Made by a program: the position numbers and the translations under genes. This document shows positions 27,504 to 34,798 of a stretch of DNA of 64,000 nt, piece after piece. The stretch lies in contig NZ_CP139986.1 of the NCBI RefSeq assembly GCF_034424175.1, positions 62,001 through 126,000 of the forward strand. The letters run 5' to 3'. This stretch comes from Kluyvera intermedia (GTDB lineage: Bacteria > Pseudomonadota > Gammaproteobacteria > Enterobacterales > Enterobacteriaceae). Under the pieces are notes generated by a model. The model saw nothing but the letters and a program-made list of their open reading frames with translations. It was not told the origin of the DNA and made no database searches. Position 1 is the stretch's first letter, and every line of letters begins with the position of its first letter.

Positions 27504-28307
27504 ATGAAACCAGAGTTATTTACTTCAGTAATGAAAACCATTGGTCACACGCAGAATGAGACTATCCGTACGGCCATTGAGAATGCACTGGATACTATTA
27601 ATGAGAAAGCAAACCAGAACGCAGAGACCACAATAAACAACGCACTTGATGCGTTTAGTCAGGCTAAATCCGCACACACGGAAAATATGCTGAAACTGAA
27701 TGATATCGAGGCCGCCATTACCCGCAGCGAGAAAGAACGCCAGAACGCGCTGAATGAGAGTGCTGAAGCTGAGCAGAACTGGCGTACCCGTTTTCGCGAA
27801 CTGCGCGGCATGATGACCCCGGAGCTGAAAGCCGAACATGGTCAGCGGGTGGCCGGTCGTGAGTTGGCGGAAGAATTCACTGCTCTGATTGCTGAACTGG
27901 AAGATGATAAGACCCGTACCATGCTGGCAGCCTGCGCATCAGGAGATAAGTACGTCGGCACCCATTTTACGGTATTCTCTGCCTATGCCCGAAACGAGTG
28001 GGCAGCCATGATGAAAGACATTCCTCCTGCACTGGTACGCGCTTTTGCTTTGCGTCTGCGTGAACTCAAAATGAGTGGAGAAGAACACCCTCACAATATT
28101 CTGATTCAGGAGCTGGGCGAGAACGTACTGGCACAGAGCCAGTATTACGCATTCAGCATGGAGCATGAGCCGGTAATTTCACAGACTGGACTTCACCGCC
28201 CGGCACTCACTGGCGTGGATATGAAACTGTATAAAAGCCCTGCTCAGAGGATGTTACGGGCTAAAGAACTGGCACAGCAGAAACAACCGCAGGGGGTGAA
28301 GCCATGA
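27504..28307 (+). CDS. sid: capsid size determination protein Sid
   Basis: 267 residues compared with 244 in P4. Similar to P4 Sid in the middle (NWRTRFRELRGMMTPELK ... VAGRELAEEF) and at the C-terminus (SPAQRMLRAKELAQQ). Sid builds an external scaffold that makes helper P2 assemble small heads fitting only satellite DNA. First gene of the sid-delta-psu late operon; its stop overlaps the delta start. The extra length is at the N-terminus, a coiled-coil-like region. Confidence 0.85.
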   Translation: MKPELFTSVMKTIGHTQNETIRTAIENALDTINEKANQNAETTINNALDAFSQAKSAHTENMLKLNDIEAAITRSEKERQNALNESAEAEQNWRTRFRELRGMMTPELKAEHGQRVAGRELAEEFTALIAELEDDKTRTMLAACASGDKYVGTHFTVFSAYARNEWAAMMKDIPPALVRAFALRLRELKMSGEEHPHNILIQELGENVLAQSQYYAFSMEHEPVISQTGLHRPALTGVDMKLYKSPAQRMLRAKELAQQKQPQGVKP

Positions 28308-28546
28308 TGCGCTGTCCGTACTGCAAACAGGCCGCCCATGTTCGCACCAGTCGTTACCTGTCGGATAACGTCAAACAGAGCTATCTCCAGTGCGTGAATG
28401 TCTTCTGCTCCGCGACCTTTCGCACCATCGAATCTATCGATGAGGTGATTCGGCCACCGGCAGAAGAAAAGCCTACCCCGTCACCAGCAGCACCCGTGAC
28501 GCCGCCCCGTATTCTGGACTGCGCCCGTTCATCACTGCGCCACTGA
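28304..28546 (+). CDS. Ogr/Delta-type zinc-finger late activator
   Basis: 80 residues with the Ogr/Delta zinc finger (CPYCKQ ... CVNVFCSATF). P4 Delta is a tandem duplication of about 166 residues, while this protein has one finger, like P2 Ogr. It should act at TTGT-N12-ACAA sites such as the one before sid and at helper late promoters. Overlaps sid by four bases. Confidence 0.88.
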   Translation: MMRCPYCKQAAHVRTSRYLSDNVKQSYLQCVNVFCSATFRTIESIDEVIRPPAEEKPTPSPAAPVTPPRILDCARSSLRH

Positions 28547-28561
28547 TTCAGGAGAAAAGAA

Positions 28562-29137
28562 ATGATACGAGCACCACTGGAGCAGGCCTTTGAGACCTGT
28601 CAGAAGAATAAAACAGACTGGATGCACAGCAAGTCCGCGCTGGCACAGGCAGAAATGGCGCTGAAAGAGCATGAGCTGACCTGCATCCGTTATGAGCCAG
28701 ACGCAGCACAGGCGCTGCGTGATGATATTGACCTGAAAAAATGGGCAGTAAACCAGTCAGCCGGTCGGTATATCCGGTCACATGAGACTGTGCAGCGTAT
28801 CAGCATGCGTCGCCAGCTCCACGCCTTTATGCAGGTCAGTGGCGACCCGCTAGCCGCAGCACTGGCGCCGGAATTAATGCACCTCAGCGAACAACCTGAA
28901 ATCGTCAGAGAACGGGCTCTCGACCGGGCGGCCGACAGCATTCGCGAAGCGCTATCAGTCCATCTGGCCAGCGGAAGAGATATTCATTATGCGCAGGATG
29001 ATCGGGATATTCTGACGACCATAGGGTTCCGACCTGACAGAGCCTCCAGAGAGGACAACCGGGCAAAATATACACCTGAACAAAGTCAGATTTTCATATG
29101 CCGACAGGCCGCGCAGACCCGCAAAAAATCCGCATAA
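28562..29137 (+). CDS. psu: polarity suppression protein Psu
   Basis: 191 residues, matching P4 Psu (190) along its length: LEQAFETCQKNK, VNQSAGRYIRSHE, AAALAPELM, and ILTTIGFRPD near the end. Psu inhibits transcription terminator Rho and also decorates the satellite capsid. Last gene of the late operon; no strong terminator is seen immediately after it, and a probable cos site follows at 29302. Confidence 0.95.
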   Translation: MIRAPLEQAFETCQKNKTDWMHSKSALAQAEMALKEHELTCIRYEPDAAQALRDDIDLKKWAVNQSAGRYIRSHETVQRISMRRQLHAFMQVSGDPLAAALAPELMHLSEQPEIVRERALDRAADSIREALSVHLASGRDIHYAQDDRDILTTIGFRPDRASREDNRAKYTPEQSQIFICRQAAQTRKKSA

Positions 29138-29301
29138 AACGCCCCGAAAATACCCGTCTTTTTAAGAAAAATAGCCATGCATGCATACGCTGCATGGCTT
29201 TGCATGAAAAACCCTGAATTTTCCACCCCCCGCCGCACCAGTGCTGGCGCGGCCTGAAGCCCTTCATGCACCTGCATTAAAAGCGCCCCCGGAAGCGGGC
29301 A

Positions 29302-29320
29302 GGCGAGGAGGGGATAGCAT
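29302..29320 (+). other. probable cos packaging site
   Basis: GGCGAGGAGGGGATAGCAT closely resembles the P2/P4 cos end sequence (GGCGAGGCGGGG...), and GCGCGCG follows. It lies between psu and the cargo slot, the cos position in P4. The rest of 29138-29370 holds short direct repeats of GCATG near 29180 and no gene. Confidence 0.65.
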
Positions 29321-29370
29321 TGCGCGCGCCGACAAGAATGTTTTTTGCTCTCATGCTCATTAATTCAATA

Positions 29371-31155
29371 TCAATTTCCCGGAGATTGGCTGTTAAACGT
29401 TAAGGATTTAGCGGCAATACTATCTTCTAAAGCCTTCTTCACAATTCCAACCGTATCCGTTAATTGCATAACTGCGCCTTTTCGAAAAGATTTTGATAAT
29501 CCTTTATGATGAGAGATTAAGGATGAATGTAACTTCCTGAGATGCGGTAACTCACTTGATAGGAAGTCAGATAAATTTGAAAAATTATAGAGTGATGCTA
29601 GATGATTGGAAAAGGTATTGATGTCACGAATGGTCCACTTATTTTTTATTGCGGAAATGATTAAGTCTACATTTAACTTTTCGAGCAAGTTGAATTTAAA
29701 TTTTGACTGATAAACATCTGCGTCTATAGCAGACCAACCATCATTAATCATTTTATCTTTTAGCTGGTTTATTTTTTCAAAAGTTTTTATATCTTTGTAT
29801 TTATCAACAAAAAAATTATGTATATCATCATTATCTCTTCTTAAAATGTGAAGAGGTATGTCATCGATGTTAGGATTTAAATCAGAAAAATATGTCTTTA
29901 TTTCCTCATCACTAAAGGTTGTTTTTTTACTTAAAATTACTTTCTTCGTTAACCCTTTTCTTTTTGAAAGATAACTTGACTGTGATAATCTAATGTAATT
30001 ATGTGTGGCCATCAACCAAATGGAGAGTTTTGGGTTGTCTTTTTTGAGAATTACTTTTTCAACTTCATCTAAATAATCTTTTTCTGAAATATCGAACAAC
30101 TCAGGTTGCGCTAAACCAGCATAATCACTTTTTTGTAATTTTTGTCTTCTTGGGAAGAGATATGGAAGGATATCATTTTTTGATATTGCATTGAAACAAT
30201 ATGGAGCCATCAGATTGTTGTAAGATTTGTAAGCAGTGATGTTTAATAAATTGCTTTCTTCTTTACTAATCTGCTTGGTCTTATCATCAGATGTACTTGA
30301 GAGCGTTTTAAGGGATGATGATAGATAATTTTCATGATAATCATCTTTTTGATATGCAAATTTTTCCTTAAGTATTATATGCGCACATAATGAGCTTACT
30401 AAGTTCTTAATGTCTGCATCCCAAATCTCCTCATTTATCTCTGATACCTCAATAAGAGGTAATAATTTTACAACTACTCTATTGATTATTCTCAAGTTAG
30501 TTTCTTCAAAGTCTATTATAACTTTCGTTATAGTGTCTCTGCGCTTTTCATCTTGGCATTTTAGTTTTTCCGCTAAAATCTCTGAAATATTGCTGATCGA
30601 GAAATGAATTTCATCGCTTATCACTTTCTCTTTGTGATTTAATATTTGCTCGCTTTGCTCTGAGAAATTGCCGACTAAAATGTAATGGAGTAGTCTATTT
30701 TTTTGATATTGTTGTAAACAATAGGTCGCTATTTCATCTCGCAATTCTTTGGGGATTCTTTCAAGGTCGTCGATAATAAATATACCAGATAGGTCTTTAA
30801 GAACGTAATCTCTCATCGCACCCGAAAAGATTGTAAGAACCTGATCGGTAAGCTTTCCAAAACTTTCTTCTTGGGAGAACGCGGATGTAGCACTTGCAGT
30901 TAACTCACCAAGTTTTTCTATCTCGGATGAGTTTTCTAAATATGTCACACTGAGCATTCTATCCTTGAAATCTTGCAAGCTATTTAAACCTAGTGCAGAC
31001 ATATAAAAATGGCTTACATCATTATAAAATTTTTTGAACTCATGCTGTAAAAAATGAGTTTTACCAACACCCCATCTTCCATTTATTAATATAAGTCCGT
31101 CACGAGGCTCCTGTAAAATTCGGATCAATACACTAATTACGGTTTCTTTATTCAC
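29371..31155 (-). CDS. KAP-type P-loop NTPase, candidate anti-phage protein
   Basis: 594 residues. Walker A is GRWGVGKT (26-33) and Walker B is FIIDDLER (126-133), with the tandem Asp-Asp typical of the KAP group, to which the phage-exclusion protein PifA of plasmid F belongs. The remaining 450 residues are helical, charged and unrecognised. Much more AT-rich than the satellite core. It fills the position between cos and int where P4 carries gop-beta-cII and related satellites carry many defence systems. No signal peptide or obvious membrane helix is seen. A single-gene defence role is inferred from family and place only. Confidence 0.7.
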   Translation of the reverse strand: MNKETVISVLIRILQEPRDGLILINGRWGVGKTHFLQHEFKKFYNDVSHFYMSALGLNSLQDFKDRMLSVTYLENSSEIEKLGELTASATSAFSQEESFGKLTDQVLTIFSGAMRDYVLKDLSGIFIIDDLERIPKELRDEIATYCLQQYQKNRLLHYILVGNFSEQSEQILNHKEKVISDEIHFSISNISEILAEKLKCQDEKRRDTITKVIIDFEETNLRIINRVVVKLLPLIEVSEINEEIWDADIKNLVSSLCAHIILKEKFAYQKDDYHENYLSSSLKTLSSTSDDKTKQISKEESNLLNITAYKSYNNLMAPYCFNAISKNDILPYLFPRRQKLQKSDYAGLAQPELFDISEKDYLDEVEKVILKKDNPKLSIWLMATHNYIRLSQSSYLSKRKGLTKKVILSKKTTFSDEEIKTYFSDLNPNIDDIPLHILRRDNDDIHNFFVDKYKDIKTFEKINQLKDKMINDGWSAIDADVYQSKFKFNLLEKLNVDLIISAIKNKWTIRDINTFSNHLASLYNFSNLSDFLSSELPHLRKLHSSLISHHKGLSKSFRKGAVMQLTDTVGIVKKALEDSIAAKSLTFNSQSPGN

Positions 31156-31188
31156 AATGTAGTCCTTTAATATTAATTAAAAGGTTTG

Positions 31189-32364
31189 TTAATTATTAGA
31201 GGGATAAAGTAAGTTATTATACCATTGCATCATTTGCAGTCTTTTCTCTAAATACAGCGCATGATTATAAGTCCCTCGAATACTATTCTTATCCACATGC
31301 GCTAATTGCATTTCGATCCAAGCACTATCAAATCCCTGTTCATGCAGGATTGTCGACATCGTGTGTCTAAATCCGTGACCTGTAGCACGTCCTTTGTAGC
31401 CTAGCAATTCAATCACCTGTGACACACTTTCTTTAGAAATGGGTTTACTACGGTTGTTTCTACCAATAAAAATGTAGGGATAATGTCCGGTAACAGGCTT
31501 TAGCTGCTTGAAAAGTTCAATCACTTGGGTAGATAAAGGAACAATGTGAGGCCTACGCATTTTCATCCGTTCAGCGGGGATTTCCCATATCTCTTTTCCG
31601 AGGTCTACTTCTTCCCACGTAGCAAAGCGCATCTCCTGCGTTCTTACACCAGTCAGCATGACTATCTTCGTAGCATTTTTAGTGATGATGCTACCGGTAT
31701 ACGCTTCGAGATCCCGAATAAAATGAGGCAATTCCTCGGCAGATAGAAATGGATGATGTTTTTGCTTCGGAACGGCCAAAGCGATTGCCAAATCAGGTGC
31801 TGGGTTGTATTCAGTGCGGCCAGTGATAATTGCGTATCGATAAACCTCACCGCATCTTTGGCGCACTTTTCTGGTCTTTTCCAGCGCTCCACGCTTTTCT
31901 ATTCGTCGTAGCACCTCAAGCAGTTCCAGCGGCTTAATCTCACTTATAGGGCGCTTACCAATGTACGGAAAAACATCTTGCTCAAATGTCTTCATAATTT
32001 CTTCGCGGTAGGCCACTGTCCAGCGATCGGCTTTATTTGAATGCCACTCCCGACATATAGCTTCGAATGAGTTTTCTGTAGAGAGCTGCTGCGCCAGCTT
32101 TTGAGCTTTACGTTCTTCGACTGGGTCGATGCCATTTGCTACCTGCTTGCGTGCTGTTTCGCGTTTGTCGCGAGCCTCTACAAGCGAGACGAGACTGTAG
32201 GAACCGAATGACATTAACCGGGCTTTACCTGCAAACCGATAGCGAAATCTCCACCCTTTGGTCCCATCTGGATTTATGAGCAAGGATAAACCTTGTCCAT
32301 CATTGAGGGTGTAGGGCTTGTCCTGTGCCTTAGCGCGTCGAATTTGTATGTTTGTAAGAGGCAT
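31189..32364 (-). CDS. int: P4-family tyrosine integrase
   Basis: 391 residues. An N-terminal DUF4102 arm-binding domain (LTNIQIRRAKAQDKPYTLNDGQGL) precedes a SAM-like core and a catalytic domain with Arg in LTGVRTQEM, HGFRH, His in LAHVDK and the nucleophile Tyr in GTYNHA. It starts 160 bp from selC, the site it uses. P4 itself targets leuX, so specificity differs. It would recombine the two 24-bp att copies. Confidence 0.95.
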   Translation of the reverse strand: MPLTNIQIRRAKAQDKPYTLNDGQGLSLLINPDGTKGWRFRYRFAGKARLMSFGSYSLVSLVEARDKRETARKQVANGIDPVEERKAQKLAQQLSTENSFEAICREWHSNKADRWTVAYREEIMKTFEQDVFPYIGKRPISEIKPLELLEVLRRIEKRGALEKTRKVRQRCGEVYRYAIITGRTEYNPAPDLAIALAVPKQKHHPFLSAEELPHFIRDLEAYTGSIITKNATKIVMLTGVRTQEMRFATWEEVDLGKEIWEIPAERMKMRRPHIVPLSTQVIELFKQLKPVTGHYPYIFIGRNNRSKPISKESVSQVIELLGYKGRATGHGFRHTMSTILHEQGFDSAWIEMQLAHVDKNSIRGTYNHALYLEKRLQMMQWYNNLLYPSNN

Positions 32365-32523
32365 GTGTATAAGTGAAATCTGTGTATAAAAAATTTATAC
32401 ACAACACTATACATATTTTTCGTGGATTTAGGGAGATTGTCTCGGACTTATACGGACGAGGCTATTAGATAACTTGCTGTAAATAATGGTTTTAAAGGAC
32501 TTTGTCGGATGTGGTTAGATGAA

Positions 32524-32547
32524 AATTGGCGGAAGATCACAGGAGTC
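32524..32547. repeat. right attachment site, 3' end of selC
   Basis: The 24-bp core shared with 20968-20991, overlapping the last 21 bases of selC including CCA. The tRNA is kept intact after integration. Together the two copies define the satellite's ends. Confidence 0.93.
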
Positions 32548-32621
32548 GAACCTGCCCAGGACCGCTGGCGGCCCCAACTGGATTTGAAGTCCAGCCGCCT
32601 CACCGGAGACGACGATCTTCC
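32527..32621 (-). tRNA. selC: selenocysteine tRNA (anticodon UCA)
   Basis: 95 nt with the tRNA-Sec features: eight-pair acceptor stem (GGAAGATC / GATCTTCC), six-pair D stem (CGTCTC / GAGGCG), anticodon loop CTTCAAA (UCA, reads UGA), long variable arm and encoded CCA. Nearly identical to E. coli selC; one visible difference from the recalled sequence is in the variable arm. It is transcribed leftward from a promoter within 32622-32690. Confidence 0.97.
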
Positions 32622-32683
32622 GCGCCTCTATTGCTACATGGAGGCAGCGCGCATTATAGCTACTTTCAATCATTTACCACATC
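32599..32683 (-). repeat. 85-bp direct repeat, copy 1 (selC 5' end and promoter)
   Basis: Covers the first 23 nt of selC and about 62 bp upstream of it. Matches 33080-33164 at 80 of 85 positions without gaps. The shared upstream part contains a promoter-like GCGCATTATAGC, so both copies probably have the same start signals. The 32684-33009 spacer holds no recognised gene. Confidence 0.9.
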
Positions 32684-33009
32684 CCCCAGGCACATTATTT
32701 ATCGCCTGAATGATGCTCCCATTCTGGACTTAGGATAAAACCCTTCCTTTTCCAGAGGTTACCTTTGTGCATGGCAAAACGTTTTTCACCGCCGTCGTAC
32801 ATTATCTCGCCATTACTCCGACGATTAACGCGAATCTATCCAAAACTGCCCTATTTTTAACCACATAAGTTCAACTGTGGCGATGTTTTATCAGCCACTG
32901 CCAGCGTATGGGAACAGCGTAAACGTACCGGGACAGGTAATAACAGGTTTGAATGCAGCTTGAGGAAAATAGCGAGCAGGGAGGTAAAGCCGAAAAGAGA
33001 AGCGAAATT

Positions 33010-33102
33010 TGGCGGAGACCGCAGGAGTCGAACCTGCCGGGAGCCGTGAACGGCTACCACTGCAATAAAAGCCAATCGTCTCACCGGAGACGACGATCTT
33101 CC
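33010..33102 (-). pseudogene. second selC-like tRNA element, divergent
   Basis: 93 nt. The first 22 nt equal selC. The D stem is fully paired (CGTCTC / GAGACG), the variable arm makes five pairs with a four-base loop (AGCCG-TTCA-CGGCT) of different sequence from selC, the T arm is GCAGG-TTCGACT-CCTGC and CCA is encoded. The anticodon arm pairs poorly (TTGGC / GCAGT, loop TTTTATT, formally UUA), and the acceptor ends GGTCTCC do not pair well with GGAAGATC. It looks like a former or foreign tRNA-Sec paralogue whose 5' end was replaced by selC sequence; it may be inactive. Confidence 0.6.
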
Positions 33103-33164
33103 GCGCCTCGATTGCTACATGGAGGCGGTGCGCATTATAGCTACTTTCAAGCAGTTACCACATC
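33080..33164 (-). repeat. 85-bp direct repeat, copy 2
   Basis: The partner of 32599-32683, differing at five positions. It gives the divergent selC-like element its 5' end and promoter. The remaining 33165-33392 up to yicJ holds the yicJ promoter and no other gene. Confidence 0.9.
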
Positions 33165-33347
33165 TTTACTTACATTTATTTCGCTTCTGCTTTACGTCGT
33201 TAGCATCAAATAAACAGAAATCCCCACAAAATCCGTAAGTTACACTTCGACACACTCTATCCCCCTACCCAGATCACAGAAATTAAGAAACGTAATTTGA
33301 TAACGAGATATCGCAATTCACCTTATAGCGCGGATGGTTTACAAATC

Positions 33348-33362
33348 GTGTAACCGGTTCCG
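33348..33362. promoter_or_regulatory. possible LacI/GalR-family operator before yicJ
   Basis: GTGTAACCGGTTCC has the central CG and the left half of the GalR/LacI-type site GTGTAANCGNTTACAC; the right half is imperfect. It lies 31 bp before the yicJ start. No regulator gene is nearby in the window. Confidence 0.35.
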
Positions 33363-33392
33363 GCGTGGACTCGGTGCAAAGGGGTTTGAAAG

Positions 33393-34787
33393 ATGAAGAG
33401 TGAAGTATTATCTGTCAAAGAGAAGATTGGTTATGGCATGGGCGATGCTGCCAGCCATATCATTTTTGATAACGTCATGCTGTACATGATGTTTTTCTAT
33501 ACCGATATTTTCGGTATACCCGCAGGCTATGTTGGCACCATGTTCCTTTTGGCGCGTGCGCTGGATGCAATCTCCGACCCGTGCATGGGGCTGCTGGCCG
33601 ACCGCACGCGGACTCGCTGGGGCAAGTTCCGCCCCTGGGTACTGTTTGGCGCGCTGCCGTTCGGTATCGTGTGTGTGCTGGCGTACAGCACGCCAGACCT
33701 CAGCTATAACGGCAAACTGATTTATGCGGCAGCCACCTACACGCTGCTCACCCTGTTCTATACCGTAGTCAATATTCCTTACTGTGCGTTGGGCGGCGTG
33801 ATCACCAATGACCCGACACAGCGTATCTCTCTGCAATCCTGGCGCTTCGTTCTGGCCACGGCGGGCGGCATGCTCTCTACCGTATTGATGATGCCGCTGG
33901 TGAATTTGATTGGCGGCGACAACAAAGCGCTGGGCTTCCAGGGCGGGATTGCGGTGCTCTCGGTGATTGCCTTTGCGATGCTGGCTTTCTGCTTCTTCAC
34001 CACCAAAGAACGTGTGGAAGCGCCGCCAACCAACAACTCGATGCGTGAAGACCTGCGCGACATCTGGCAAAACGACCAGTGGCGTATTGTCGGCCTGCTC
34101 ACCATCCTCAACATCATGGCGGTCTGCGTACGCGGAGGCGCGATGATGTATTACGTCACCTGGATCTTAGGCTCCCCGGCGCTGTTTACCGCTTTCCTCA
34201 CCACCTACTGCGTCGGCAACCTGATTGGCTCGGCGCTGGCAAAACCGCTAACCGACTGGAAATGTAAAGTCAGCGTCTTCTGGTGGACCAACGCCATTCT
34301 GGCGGTGCTGAGTCTGGCGATGTTCTTTGTGCCGATGAGAGCAGACATCATGATGTTCGCCTTCATCTTTGCGATTGGCGTACTGCACCAACTGGTGACC
34401 CCGATTCAGTGGGTCATGATGTCCGACACCGTTGACTACGGCGAATGGCGCAACGGCAAACGCCTGACCGGCATTAGCTTCGCGGGCACGCTGTTCGTGT
34501 TGAAGCTGGGTCTGGCGCTGGGCGGCGCGATGATTGGCTGGATGCTGGCAGGTGGCGGTTACGACGCCGCGGCCAAAGTGCAGAATCCGACCACCATCAG
34601 CATCATTATCGCCCTGTTTACTATCGTACCGGCAATTTGCTACCTGCTGAGCGCCATTGTGGCGAAACGCTTCTACACCCTGAAAACTCCGTTCCTCGTC
34701 AACATGATGGCGGAACTGGCGAGCGGTGCGCATCGCAATCAGCAGGACTTTGAAAACGTATCTATGAATCAATCTTTAGAGCATTAA
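33393..34787 (+). CDS. yicJ: GPH-family sugar transporter YicJ
   Basis: 464 residues with 12 predicted membrane helices and the glycoside-pentoside-hexuronide (MelB-like) signature: GYGMGDAASH at the start, DAISDPCMGLLADRTRTRWGKFRPW, and WVMMSDTVDYGEWRNGKR near the end. It probably imports an alpha-xyloside (for example isoprimeverose) by cation symport. It forms an operon with yicI, whose start is 12 bp downstream. Confidence 0.93.
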   Translation: MKSEVLSVKEKIGYGMGDAASHIIFDNVMLYMMFFYTDIFGIPAGYVGTMFLLARALDAISDPCMGLLADRTRTRWGKFRPWVLFGALPFGIVCVLAYSTPDLSYNGKLIYAAATYTLLTLFYTVVNIPYCALGGVITNDPTQRISLQSWRFVLATAGGMLSTVLMMPLVNLIGGDNKALGFQGGIAVLSVIAFAMLAFCFFTTKERVEAPPTNNSMREDLRDIWQNDQWRIVGLLTILNIMAVCVRGGAMMYYVTWILGSPALFTAFLTTYCVGNLIGSALAKPLTDWKCKVSVFWWTNAILAVLSLAMFFVPMRADIMMFAFIFAIGVLHQLVTPIQWVMMSDTVDYGEWRNGKRLTGISFAGTLFVLKLGLALGGAMIGWMLAGGGYDAAAKVQNPTTISIIIALFTIVPAICYLLSAIVAKRFYTLKTPFLVNMMAELASGAHRNQQDFENVSMNQSLEH

Positions 34788-34798
34788 GAGGACGAACT

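Larger units (their letters stand above)
20968..32547. mobile_element. P4-like phage satellite integrated in selC
   Basis: An 11.6-kb element flanked by 24-bp direct repeats that match the 3' end of the selenocysteine tRNA gene. It holds the P4 core in P4 order when read from the integrase: int, cargo slot, cos, psu, delta, sid, origin, AlpA/Vis, Icd-like, two small genes, alpha and crr. Cargo lies in two places: a KAP NTPase between int and cos, and a nuclease/Beta-like pair between crr and the left att. It has no capsid or tail genes, so it would need a P2-type helper. All core frames are open, so it may still be mobile. Confidence 0.93.

Noticed and set aside
33010..33102. The selC-like element as a suppressor of the lfhA amber codon
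   Set aside because: Its formal anticodon would be UUA, which reads UAA and not UAG, and the anticodon stem is badly paired.
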